From: Aequorivita aurantiaca
GTDB taxonomy: Bacteria; Bacteroidota; Bacteroidia; Flavobacteriales; Flavobacteriaceae
Length of the DNA stretch: 64,000 nucleotides
Assembly: GCF_030410135.1 (NCBI RefSeq)
Contig: NZ_JAUGQQ010000005.1
Span: forward strand, 157,431-221,430
Direction: 5' to 3'
The notes under the pieces are model-generated. The model was not told where the DNA came from. It worked only from the letters and a program-made list of their open reading frames with translations, and did not search any database. Of this stretch, positions 49,919 to 58,794 are shown in pieces. A program made the position numbers and the translations under genes. How positions within the stretch are numbered: the first letter of the stretch is position 1; each line of letters begins with the position of its first letter.

Positions 49919-51466
49919 TTAAATGGCTAAGGCGTTTTCCTGTTTGTCTCGCAATAATGTTATAAATGTGGTGGGGGAGATGCCTGTGACGGATTTGAAT
50001 ACAGTGGCAAAAACGCTATGGGAGGAAAATCCGCTTTCCTCGGCCAAATAGCTGATTTTATACTGCAAATATTGAGGATCATTTTCTAATTTTTGAATGA
50101 TGAAATTGATCCGCAATTCATTGATATAGCTATTAAAGTTTTTCTGTTTATGCGTGTTTATAATTTCCGAGAGGTATTTCGTGTTGGTTTCAAACTGCAG
50201 CGCCATTCTAGAAAGGGAAATATCCTTATTTGTGAAATTCAACGATTGTTCAAAATCATCCAATTTGGTAAGCAATTGCTGCTCGGCCTCTTTCGGAACA
50301 TTCAAGGTTTTTACAGCTTCGGGTTTGAATGGGGCGGGCGCGGTAACTGGTTCTTTTCGTTTTTCCAAATAGCCTATAAACTTCCGGTATTGCCCAATTT
50401 TGGCCCGATATCTTAATGCGGTGAGCCCTAAAATCAGCAACAGCAGCAGCAGTCCCGCGCCCAAAACTAATAGCTGGAATCTATTTTTGGACCGAAGGGC
50501 ATCGAGCCGTTGGTTTTCGTTTTCATTAAAAATATTATAAGCCGTATTAACCGATTCATGTTCAAAGTCGCCGCGGGTGTTGTTGAGTTCGTCGGCCAAT
50601 TGTTTAAATTCATTGAAGGCTTCGAGATTTTTAATTTCGAGGTAATTTTTGGCAATCGCATTTGCAATTGTTATTTGCTCGGAAAGATTGGGGAATTTCT
50701 CCGCAAGTTTCATTGCCACTTTTAAGGTGTCTATTGCCCGGGCGTGTTCATTTTTTTGGTGAAGGAAATCGCCATATTTTAACAGCGCTTTCATTTGTAA
50801 ATAATTGCCAGGCTTCTTTTTTTCGCTCTGTCGGAAAGCTGACAACAAATAGTTTCGAGCAGAATCTAACTGGGCATGTTGCAGATGCATTTCTGCTAGA
50901 TCCAAATCAATATTCCCAATTTGCTGACCGTCGTCGTTTGCCATTTGGTTTTGCAGCAGCGCTTTCGCTTTGTAAATTCTGCCAAAATTAGCGTCTGAAC
51001 TATCGATTTGTGCCGTATTTAAGGAATATTGAATAGTTTTTCCCTTTACCCAGTTTTTAATTTTAGTATCAGAATTTCTATCCGATAAATCCAAAGCCTG
51101 GATAGAATAATAGTTGGCGAGGGATCCAATTTCCAGTTCTTTCAAAATTTTGGAGAGAAGAATATTTAATTCAATTTGCGTTTCATCTGCACCGTTCCAA
51201 TTTACATCGGCAGATTGTAACCCTTTTTTTAAGGCCAGATTATATCTTCCTTGCATATAATAGCCGCGCGTAAGCAGGTAGGTTGCCTTGAACAAATCCG
51301 CCTGGCTATTGGATTTTTCTGAAATATATTCCGCAATTCGGATCGCTTCTTGGGGGTCTGAATACAGCACATCTTCCGCTTGGGCCAATAGACTGGAAAT
51401 ATTATCTTCCTGTGCAATTGAAACTGCGAAAATGAACAGCATTAAAAATGTGCAAACCCTACTCAT
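49919..51466 (-). CDS. Transmembrane TPR-AraC regulator (cassette 2)
   Basis: 515 residues. Signal peptide (MSRVCTFLMLFIFAVSIAQ), TPR-like helices for about 300 residues (FKATYLLTRGYYMQGRYNLA, KALLKYGDFLHQKNEHARAI), one span near residue 340-360 (LLVLGAGLLLLLLILGLTAL) and a C-terminal AraC-type domain (ISLSRMALQFETNTKYLSEI, YKISYLAEESGFSSHSVFAT followed by VFKSVTGISPTTFI). So periplasmic TPRs are joined through a single span to a cytosolic DNA-binding domain. Overall form resembles the 55713-57272 product. Candidate targets are the genes right after it; nothing else in the sequence shows what it binds. Confidence 0.88.
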   Translation of the reverse strand: MSRVCTFLMLFIFAVSIAQEDNISSLLAQAEDVLYSDPQEAIRIAEYISEKSNSQADLFKATYLLTRGYYMQGRYNLALKKGLQSADVNWNGADETQIELNILLSKILKELEIGSLANYYSIQALDLSDRNSDTKIKNWVKGKTIQYSLNTAQIDSSDANFGRIYKAKALLQNQMANDDGQQIGNIDLDLAEMHLQHAQLDSARNYLLSAFRQSEKKKPGNYLQMKALLKYGDFLHQKNEHARAIDTLKVAMKLAEKFPNLSEQITIANAIAKNYLEIKNLEAFNEFKQLADELNNTRGDFEHESVNTAYNIFNENENQRLDALRSKNRFQLLVLGAGLLLLLLILGLTALRYRAKIGQYRKFIGYLEKRKEPVTAPAPFKPEAVKTLNVPKEAEQQLLTKLDDFEQSLNFTNKDISLSRMALQFETNTKYLSEIINTHKQKNFNSYINELRINFIIQKLENDPQYLQYKISYLAEESGFSSHSVFATVFKSVTGISPTTFITLLRDKQENALAI

Positions 51467-51572
51467 GCCTCCTACGTACTTTTCAAGCTGTAAAAGTAGT
51501 TACAATGCCTGAAAAGCCTAGCAAAAATTTGTGAAACTACTACTTATATCACTTCAAAAATTCCACTGAATA

Positions 51573-51608
51573 CAAAACCCCTTTTCATAGAATGAAAAGG
51601 GGTTTGCT
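51573..51608 (-). terminator. Terminator between the two cassettes (second of two)
   Basis: AAACCCCTTTTCA / TGAAAAGGGGTTT with a short A/T-rich loop, 107 bases before the start of cassette 2. The third part of the 285-base gap shows no gene. Confidence 0.75.
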
Positions 51609-51669
51609 GGGGAAGTGCACAATTTGTGGGGCAATTAATTCAAAAAAAAATAATCTTAAACTTTCATTT

Positions 51670-51704
51670 TAAAAACCGCCCACCTAAAAAAGAAGGTGGA
51701 CGGT
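51670..51704 (-). terminator. Terminator of the long HAF/T9SS gene (first of two)
   Basis: ACCGTCCACCT / AGGTGGGCGGT on the minus strand (one mismatch) followed by a run of T, 48 bases after the stop. Confidence 0.75.
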
Positions 51705-51751
51705 CCATCCAAAATCCAAAATTTAACTATGAAAAAATTTACTACTAACTA

Positions 51752-54409
51752 TTAATTTTTTACGATTTTGAAAGTTTCGGTTGCATTGTTTGCCGTTACT
51801 CTGGCAAAGTAGATGCCTGTTGTAAGTGCTGACATATCTAGTTCTCCATTCACGCCATTTATTTCCTTATTCAATAATTGTTGCCCATTCACATTGAAAA
51901 TGGTTACGGAATTTAATTCGGTATTGGAGGTTATTTGAAGCACATCGGTCACCGGATTTGGATATAAAGCCACACCTTCAATTTGGCTTTCTTCGATACC
52001 AATGGTTCCACAAGTTAAAAGCAGCTGAAAGTTACCGGATTTTGTGTCATCATATCCTTCAATCATTATAACATACGTACCTGTTCCGTCAGATTCAAAA
52101 GACAATTCCGGTTGGTTTACGCAGGAGCTATCGTTAAATGCAATTTGATTTGTTAGGTTGCAATCACTATAAACCCTCACAGTTGTTGGGAAATTAGTAT
52201 CGGGTCCACAAGCGTTTAAGGTTATGGTTTCAGCCGAACCATTACCAGTGTATGAATAGAACACATCCGGCGAAGCATTTCCTCCGGAATTGGTTGCAAA
52301 AATGGTCGAGCTGGTAACCAAATCACCACAAGCTAAAGCTATTGACTCAACACAGTCATCATTGGTGGGAACTGCTGGAAGTTGCACTCTATATGTGAAA
52401 GTATCACCCCATGGGCCAATGGTTGGATCATATCCCCATCCGGTTATAAATTCCCCGTTAAAGGAGATAGAATTCGGAACCCAAATTGGGCTTGCGTCCA
52501 TAGTATAGCCCAAAGTATCGGTCACAAAGGAATTGAATTCCTGTAACCCGCCGGTTGCAGTCCATATGAACGGAACATTTGGGTCCCAGGGTCCAATTCG
52601 GAAATAGCCAATTACCATCGTACCATCGTGGTTTATTCCGGTAACGTTTCCAGTACTGCCCGGGGACAAAGTGCCCAAGGACATATATCCTGTAGTTTCA
52701 CTCCAGATCCACGGTTCGCCATTATTTGCGTAATCACCACGGCCTCCAATCCAGTTACCGTCGGCAGAGATGGCGCTGCATTCACCCAATTGGTTATATT
52801 CATCGGTTGGGTCGCCATTCGGGTCTAATAATAGATATTCATTAGGCAGCCAGTTGCCATGGGCATCCTTTCGCCACACTGCAGATTTCCACGGTCCGTT
52901 GAAATCCTGCCACCCTACAATTACGTTTCCGTCACCACTAACGGCATTTGCGCGGGTGCTTCGGTTTAGATTTGAGTATAAACTGCCCAAATCAACTAGG
53001 CCGTCTGCTGCTGTCCACGCTGTTGCGTGAACCGCAATTCCAGGTTCGCCGGGGGTAGGTTCAACATACGCACTACCAACGACCGTGCTTCCGTCTTCCG
53101 AAATGTTATAGCCGGAACTTAAGTTTCCATCCACAGAAACATTAAAACTGCCAAGTACGGTCCATTCATTATTCGCGACATTGTACAAGGATTGAACAGA
53201 ATAGGTATTGGACGTAGATTCTTTTTTAAACATGACCCCTTGCGAGCCGAACACATAGCCAGTTCCGTTTTCTGTATAAATCACTTCATATAAAGCTTCA
53301 TTAAAGGTTGAAGTTCCCAAATTATTGATGGGCCAGGTTTGGCCACCGTCTTCAGAAGAAAAAATTACCTCGGGAGTTCCAACCAGAGTAACATGATCTG
53401 CATCCAGCCAAGCTACATCGCGCCAGATAGGTCCGGGGCTATTGGCTACCGTTATTGTTTGCCAAGTGGCTCCGCCATCGATTGTTTTTAGTACAATATC
53501 ATCGCCTACGGCAAAACCCGTATTCATATCATAAAACTCAATTCCCGCCAATACTCCGGCTCCCGATAGTACGGTAGTCCAAGTGGCACCATTGTCTATG
53601 GATTTTTGGATAGTACCTCCATTTGATATCATAAAATAAGTATCACCGCCCACATAAGTCAATTGGTCGGGAATTGCATCAACACCGGTAGCTTGGGTCC
53701 AAGTGGAACCACCATCGGAAGTGTAATAAATAGTTCCCGAGGCGCTGTTGGGGAATGCACCAATTATTCCATTTTGCCAATCCTTGAAAACTACATCGGT
53801 GTAGTACCAAATATCATTTCCGGGTGTCATTGTGGTCCAAGTATTTCCCGCATCGTTTGTTTTGGCTGCATACGCACTCCATCCCGCAACATAGCCGGTA
53901 TACGAATCTGGAAAGCTCATACCTTCTATACCTTGGTTGGCACCCGTCCACAATTCTTCCCATGTTTCTCCGCCGTCATAAGTTCTTATAACAATTCCAT
54001 CTCCATTATAGGTGGTGGATTGGCCAGAGGCGTAACCGGTTGAGTTTTGATTGTCTGGAAAATCAATGCCGGTGAAAATATAATTGTAACCGGTATTCAT
54101 TTTTTCCCATTCGGTTGGAAGGGTAGTAGTTTCATAGGTTGTTCCTGAAAGTAAATTGCCGTCGCCAGAAAAGCGTGCGGCTCCGCCAACGCCCAATCCG
54201 GGTGCTGCACCTCCAATTTGCTGAAAGATATTGGTGTCTGGATTCCAAATGGAATATGGACCCGCCTGGGCTTCATATCCAGAAACTGTACCATCATTGG
54301 AGACCCCTTGGGTTTCAAAAAAAGTAGGCTTCACAATAAATTGGGCCATTACATTTTCGGCGCACAAAGCGTACAAGCACACCGTTAAAAGAATAATAAT
54401 TTTTTTCAT
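51752..54409 (-). CDS. Secreted YCF48/HAF-repeat protein with T9SS sorting domain (cassette 1)
   Basis: 885 residues. Signal peptide (IILLTVCLYALCAENVMAQ). First part of HAF-like repeats (GVSNDGTVSGYE, RFSGDGNLLSG), then a large block of BNR/YCF48-like blades with DGG-W motifs (IRTYDGGETWEEL, TNDAGNTWTTM, TSDGGSTWTQA, KTIDGGATWQTI, EDGGQTWPI), then HAF repeats again (NISEDGSTVVGSA, AVSGDGNVIVGW, GINHDGTMVIGY), a Cys-containing beta region near residues 690-800 and a type A tail (VALYPNPVTDVLQITSNTEL, FARVTANNATETFKIVKN). Predicted to be a surface or secreted propeller-like protein. Longer relative of the 47310-48608 product. Confidence 0.86.
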   Translation of the reverse strand: MKKIIILLTVCLYALCAENVMAQFIVKPTFFETQGVSNDGTVSGYEAQAGPYSIWNPDTNIFQQIGGAAPGLGVGGAARFSGDGNLLSGTTYETTTLPTEWEKMNTGYNYIFTGIDFPDNQNSTGYASGQSTTYNGDGIVIRTYDGGETWEELWTGANQGIEGMSFPDSYTGYVAGWSAYAAKTNDAGNTWTTMTPGNDIWYYTDVVFKDWQNGIIGAFPNSASGTIYYTSDGGSTWTQATGVDAIPDQLTYVGGDTYFMISNGGTIQKSIDNGATWTTVLSGAGVLAGIEFYDMNTGFAVGDDIVLKTIDGGATWQTITVANSPGPIWRDVAWLDADHVTLVGTPEVIFSSEDGGQTWPINNLGTSTFNEALYEVIYTENGTGYVFGSQGVMFKKESTSNTYSVQSLYNVANNEWTVLGSFNVSVDGNLSSGYNISEDGSTVVGSAYVEPTPGEPGIAVHATAWTAADGLVDLGSLYSNLNRSTRANAVSGDGNVIVGWQDFNGPWKSAVWRKDAHGNWLPNEYLLLDPNGDPTDEYNQLGECSAISADGNWIGGRGDYANNGEPWIWSETTGYMSLGTLSPGSTGNVTGINHDGTMVIGYFRIGPWDPNVPFIWTATGGLQEFNSFVTDTLGYTMDASPIWVPNSISFNGEFITGWGYDPTIGPWGDTFTYRVQLPAVPTNDDCVESIALACGDLVTSSTIFATNSGGNASPDVFYSYTGNGSAETITLNACGPDTNFPTTVRVYSDCNLTNQIAFNDSSCVNQPELSFESDGTGTYVIMIEGYDDTKSGNFQLLLTCGTIGIEESQIEGVALYPNPVTDVLQITSNTELNSVTIFNVNGQQLLNKEINGVNGELDMSALTTGIYFARVTANNATETFKIVKN

Positions 54410-54598
54410 TGAAATAAGTTTTAATTGATTTGCATTTTCTGAAGGCTAAAATAAGTGCGCAAATACTCTAATAAAAGGAAGTATCTTTTGAATTTCGTGA
54501 ATTTTAAAAGCGAAAAAACCACTTAAAGCCTTTAAGGACAAAGCTTTGCTTCTAATTTATAAATTTTAGGGAATGAAGAAATAAAATGGATGGAAAAG

Positions 54599-55729
54599 CT
54601 AATTCTTCAATTTGTTTTCCAGATTTTTTAACTGTTTTTCCCATATTAAAATAACACGTACCAGAAAAAAAAGTGCAGCTAATATGGAAATTATGAAGAT
54701 GATTTGAATGGGTTTATAAATGCTATGGATTTCATTTATTTCTTCCGCTTTTGCTTCAGTTAAATTTAGAAGGGATTGGTTAATGGTTTTCCGACCCGAA
54801 ATTTTATTCGCCTTTTTTATTGCCAAATATTTCTCTTGATAGCGCGAATAATTTTCCCAGTCGCCCAAAATAAGATAGTTGTTGGCCAGGCCTTGATAAA
54901 TGCCTCTATTCAAAACTATGTCGCCAACATCTTTGGAAATGGCCAGCGCATTGGTGAGTAACGCAATCGCTTCTTTATAATTTCCCTTGCCAGATTCCGT
55001 TTCCGCAAGGCCTTTTTGGGCAAAGGCTATCAAGCTTTTTGCGTCTATTATCTTTGCATGGTCAATAGATTTTAAAAAGCATTCCTTGGCATCTTCAACC
55101 TTATTGAGGGAAAGCAGGCAATTGCCTTTGTTGTAGTAACAAATGCTTAAGTTGGCATTCATTACATGTGGTTTTTCCGTTGCCTTATTGAATGCAATTA
55201 TTGCATCATCAAAGTATTTTAGGGCAATGTCGCAATTTGTTTGTTCCCGATAAATAAACCCTCGCAAAATGGAATTATAACCCAAAAAAGACTGAACCGA
55301 ATCTTTCACCGGGTAGCTTTCAATTAGTAGCAAAGCTGCATCAAGATATTCCAAAGCTTTGTCGTGAATCTGCAATTCTTGGTAATGGGCAGCAATTCTG
55401 TTTAAAATGTTCATTTTCAGAATTTCATCCGTAATTGTTGGAATGAGATCATTTATTTGAACAATGTATTCCGAAGATTTCTCGTAGTCCCGTTGTGAGG
55501 AATACGCCGTGGATATTGCCAATAACGTGTTTATTTTATTTCGTAAGGTAATCGATGGGTGGGAATAGGCTTGTTGCGCGAGATGGATGGCGGCATCGGG
55601 GTTTTCATAAATCTGCTTATTGGCAAGTTGTAAAAGGCTATCCACTTCCTTTTGCGAATGAGCAATCGGCGCACAAAAGATGAATGCCAGCAACATTATT
55701 GGAGCCATATACCTATTCAACTTCCTCAT
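54599..55729 (-). CDS. TPR protein with one C-terminal membrane span (cassette 1)
   Basis: 376 residues; start at 55729 overlaps the AraC-type gene by 17 bases. Signal peptide (MLLAFIFCAPIAHSQ), TPR-like helices (AYSSQRDYEKSSEYIVQIND, KALEYLDAALLLIESYP, KGLAETESGKGNYKEAIALL), one span near residue 345 (IYKPIQIIFIISILAALFFL) and a basic tail (IWEKQLKNLENKLKN). Same build as the 48792-49916 protein, with shared strings such as GFIYREQ, CYYNKGNCLL or FYNKGNCLL, and KSLIAFAQKGLA. No DNA-binding part. Confidence 0.82.
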   Translation of the reverse strand: MRKLNRYMAPIMLLAFIFCAPIAHSQKEVDSLLQLANKQIYENPDAAIHLAQQAYSHPSITLRNKINTLLAISTAYSSQRDYEKSSEYIVQINDLIPTITDEILKMNILNRIAAHYQELQIHDKALEYLDAALLLIESYPVKDSVQSFLGYNSILRGFIYREQTNCDIALKYFDDAIIAFNKATEKPHVMNANLSICYYNKGNCLLSLNKVEDAKECFLKSIDHAKIIDAKSLIAFAQKGLAETESGKGNYKEAIALLTNALAISKDVGDIVLNRGIYQGLANNYLILGDWENYSRYQEKYLAIKKANKISGRKTINQSLLNLTEAKAEEINEIHSIYKPIQIIFIISILAALFFLVRVILIWEKQLKNLENKLKN

Positions 55730-57272
55730 AAACGTGCTTGGGAGATTTTTTGGAAGATTTCAGCAAATCAATAAAAACGGTGGGCGAAATTCCGGTGACT
55801 GATTTAAAAACGGTGGCGAAGCTACTATGCGATGAAAACCCACTCTCCTCGGCCAAATAACTTATTTTATACTGCAAATAAGTTCGGTTATTCTTTAACT
55901 TGTCTATGATGTAATTGATACGCAACTCGTTAATATAGCTATTGAAATTTTTACCCTTATGGGTATTAATCACTTCTGAAAGATATTTTGTATTCGTATC
56001 CAAATGTGCCGCCAATAGCGCCAAGGACATATCTTGTTTTGTGAATTGTTTCGAATTTTCAAAATGGGCCAATTTCTTTACAAGAAGATTTTCTGTTTCC
56101 ACAGGAATATTTAGACCTTTTGAAATTTCTTTGGTGGGAAGTTCTTCGGTCGGTCTTTCCCTGTTTTCATTGTAGGCAATGAATTTTTGGTATTGTTTGA
56201 ATCTGCTTCGGTATCGAAACCTAAGAAGCAAACCAAGAATAATAATGAATCCCAAAATAGCTGAAAATATCCAAATGTTCTGCGCATAATTCTTTTTCAA
56301 CGTTTCGGTTTTTGTCGTATGGTTGGTATTAACGTAATTATAAATTGCGTTTACGCCTTGGTCTTCCGCTATTTCAGTTTTGGTGTCGAGTTGCTGCGCC
56401 TCTTTTTTAAAAGCATAAAATTGATCGGAATTCTTTAAAGCTAAATATACCGATGACAGATTTTCTGAAATCTGCGCCTGGTAAGCGTGGTTTTCAAATT
56501 GTGTTGCTATTTTAAGCGCCGTTTGGTACGATTCCAAAGCCTTCTCATAATTCTTTTGAATAAAATATAAGTTGCCCATTTGGTTGCGTAACACCATTTC
56601 CAAATAATTATTGGGATGTTCGCCGCCCGTTTTGGCCAATAGATTTTCGAAATATTCTTTTGAAGCTGTGGTATCGTTGCGTTTTAGAAAAATTTCTGCA
56701 ATTGAAACCGTAGTTTCAATCGCCATGACCGGGTCGGGAATTTTTTCGAAATTGGTTTTGGCGAGATTAAACTGTTCACTCGCTTGTTGCCAATTGTCCT
56801 CCTGTAAATTTTTATTGGCTTCAAGAAGCGCCTTGCCGGCGTAGATATATTTTTGGGCATCCTCATTATTGATTGCCGTTGCCAGCACAATAGTGTTGAT
56901 ATAATATTGTTGCGCCACCACGTCCAACCCCAGATGCATTAAAATGGGAATTGAGGTTACTGTTGCCCTTAACTGGAGGGGTAAATTTTTTGTGGATTCT
57001 GCAATTACTTTGGCCTGCACACCTGCTTTTACGGCGTTTTCAAAATTTCCAGTAATGTAAAATCCCACCGTATTTAATAAATGTGCCTGTACACGTTGGT
57101 CTTTATTTGCAGAATTTTCCAACACATGGTTAGCAATTTTTATGGCTGCCTGGGGTTGTGTGTATAAAATCGCTTCAGCGTTGGATAACATATTTTTATA
57201 ATCGCCAAAGTCTTGCGCATTACTGTTTATGCTTATTTGGGCAATAAAAAATATTAAGAAATAAAAACGCAT
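55713..57272 (-). CDS. Transmembrane TPR-AraC regulator (cassette 1)
   Basis: 519 residues from the ATG at 57272 (signal peptide MRFYFLIFFIAQISINSNAQ); frame extension to 57305 is less likely. TPR-like helices (MGNLYFIQKNYEKALESYQT, NHVLENSANKDQRVQAHLLN), one span (NIWIFSAILGFIIILGLLLR) near residue 345-365, and an AraC-type domain (MSLALLAAHLDTNTKYLSEV, INTHKGKNFNSYINELRINY, YKISYLAEESGFSSHSSFAT). The last 110 residues are very similar to those of the 49919-51466 protein, as if the two sense different things but bind alike. A 7-of-8 match to the -7 box (TATCTTGG) is upstream. Confidence 0.88.
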   Translation of the reverse strand: MRFYFLIFFIAQISINSNAQDFGDYKNMLSNAEAILYTQPQAAIKIANHVLENSANKDQRVQAHLLNTVGFYITGNFENAVKAGVQAKVIAESTKNLPLQLRATVTSIPILMHLGLDVVAQQYYINTIVLATAINNEDAQKYIYAGKALLEANKNLQEDNWQQASEQFNLAKTNFEKIPDPVMAIETTVSIAEIFLKRNDTTASKEYFENLLAKTGGEHPNNYLEMVLRNQMGNLYFIQKNYEKALESYQTALKIATQFENHAYQAQISENLSSVYLALKNSDQFYAFKKEAQQLDTKTEIAEDQGVNAIYNYVNTNHTTKTETLKKNYAQNIWIFSAILGFIIILGLLLRFRYRSRFKQYQKFIAYNENRERPTEELPTKEISKGLNIPVETENLLVKKLAHFENSKQFTKQDMSLALLAAHLDTNTKYLSEVINTHKGKNFNSYINELRINYIIDKLKNNRTYLQYKISYLAEESGFSSHSSFATVFKSVTGISPTVFIDLLKSSKKSPKHVYEEVE

Positions 57273-57344
57273 TTTGTATAGAGATAACAATGCCCCAAGA
57301 TACATAAAGTTAAATTTTGAAGCGTATTATGAGGGAGATTTCAA

Positions 57345-57381
57345 TAAAAAAACCTCGTTGAAATATTATCAACAAGGTTTC
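57345..57381 (-). terminator. Terminator of the DUF1579 gene
   Basis: AAACCTTGTTGA / TCAACGAGGTTT on the minus strand (one mismatch) followed by a run of T, 35 bases after the stop. Confidence 0.75.
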
Positions 57382-57415
57382 GCAAAAAGCTTTAATTGTT
57401 ATATAAAGCAGCTAT

Positions 57416-58075
57416 TTAAATTCTTTTCATAACAATTTCCATGCTTTTATATTCAGATCCTCCAGCCACGGTTTCAAACATTTCCATTTTGCGGGTATTT
57501 TCGTCAACAATTGTAAAAACCTCGCGCACCTGTCGCTCCTTTCCTGTCATAGGGTCCACCATATTTCCATTGGAAATGATAGCCTTGGTGGCGTCATCAT
57601 ATTTTCCACGCAGCACCATCATACCCGTGCCCATATTATCAATCCATGTGGAGACCGTTTCTTTGGTGGCATTGTCAAAGGCCGTGGTAGCTTTTCCTTC
57701 AAACGGCATGTCCATTACATTTCCCTTGTAATTCGTTTCCTGGTAGCGACCTCCAAGAATCATATTTATTTCAGCCGTTGAGGTAGCTTTAACGGATTCT
57801 CCGCCTTCGCCCATCCAAAAGGTCATTTCATTGTTCCAATTGCCAACGTCCTCGGCCATCATTTTGTGCGGCTCGCTGGGGGTTGCGTAAGCTTCCCAAG
57901 CCTTTTGCATGGCTACGGAATCCATAGGTGTTTCTGTCGTTTCAATACTGTCCGTGGCAGTTGCGGTAGTGTCGGTCGCCATAATGGTTTCAGTTTCCAT
58001 GGTCGCTTTGTTTTCATTTTTACACGCTGATAAACAAAGCGCAAGTACGGATGCTGCTAAAAATAGATTTTTCAT
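57416..58075 (-). CDS. DUF1579 family lipoprotein
   Basis: 219 residues. Lipobox ALCLSAC (Cys18) and a Thr/Asp/Glu-rich linker (TIMATDTTATATDSIETTE), then a DUF1579 domain: VGNWNNEMTFWMGEGGE, MILGGRYQETNYKGNVMDMP, FEGKATTAFDNATKETVSTW, IDNMGTGMMVLRGKYD. The family is of unknown function and is common in Bacteroidota envelopes. Single gene with own terminator. Confidence 0.88.
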   Translation of the reverse strand: MKNLFLAASVLALCLSACKNENKATMETETIMATDTTATATDSIETTETPMDSVAMQKAWEAYATPSEPHKMMAEDVGNWNNEMTFWMGEGGESVKATSTAEINMILGGRYQETNYKGNVMDMPFEGKATTAFDNATKETVSTWIDNMGTGMMVLRGKYDDATKAIISNGNMVDPMTGKERQVREVFTIVDENTRKMEMFETVAGGSEYKSMEIVMKRI

Positions 58076-58221
58076 AATATGTTGGATTTTATAGGTTGAA
58101 TTTACCTGCTAATGTAGAAAAAATCTCAACATCCAAGGCAGTAGTTTGTTCCAAATGAGGGTTTTAAAATCTGAATTGGAATCGCCTTAGTTTTAAATTG
58201 AAAAACAATAATCCTGCCCCT

Positions 58222-58698
58222 TTACTTTCTTCTAACCAAAATGGCAACAACTGCCGAAAGTAAAACCCCAAATCCCAGCGCCCCAAAAGCCGCCTGCCAC
58301 ATATAATTGTTTATGTTGAAATAATCATTCGCCTTGGTCCGACTCATCATTTCGTTGGTCACGGAATATTCAATCACGTTGTTAAAGTATTCCGGTGTCA
58401 CATAATTATGGGTAACAAATTGGGCCAAGGGCGAAAGAAGCGCCACAAATACGCTCAGGATAACACCAGATAGAAAGCCTTGCAGCCAAGTCATTTTACC
58501 CTCAAAGGCTCGCCTTCTTTTTTCCCGCATTTCCAGCCAATACATCAAAATTGCAATGGGCGCAAAAAACATGGTCAGCCACCAATGGTCTGCAATCTGT
58601 TCCTCGTGCCAGCCCATTGTTTTCTCGAAAAGCATCCAACAGAGTAAAGCGACGGTAAAAATGATAGCCCATTTAAATTCGATGTATATTTTTTTCAT
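58222..58698 (-). CDS. DUF4199-like membrane protein
   Basis: 158 residues with four spans: WAIIFTVALLCWMLFEKTMG, WWLTMFFAPIAILMYWLEMR, MTWLQGFLSGVILSVFVALL, and WQAAFGALGFGVLLSAVVAI. The loop MREKRRRAFEGKMTWLQGF and the periplasmic part with YFNNVIEYSV fit DUF4199 as I know it. Function unknown. Upstream lies the secA terminator. Confidence 0.78.
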   Translation of the reverse strand: MKKIYIEFKWAIIFTVALLCWMLFEKTMGWHEEQIADHWWLTMFFAPIAILMYWLEMREKRRRAFEGKMTWLQGFLSGVILSVFVALLSPLAQFVTHNYVTPEYFNNVIEYSVTNEMMSRTKANDYFNINNYMWQAAFGALGFGVLLSAVVAILVRRK

Positions 58699-58737
58699 AT
58701 TCGTTTTATTTTATGCGAATTAAAGATAGCTTTTTCA

Positions 58738-58773
58738 CAAAAAAATCCCCCGCAAAAGCAGGGGATTTTTTTT
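58738..58773 (-). terminator. Terminator of secA
   Basis: AAAAATCCCC / GGGGATTTTT with a 10-base loop and long T runs, 22 bases after the secA stop. Confidence 0.82.
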
Positions 58774-58794
58774 AACTCATAACTCATAACCAAA

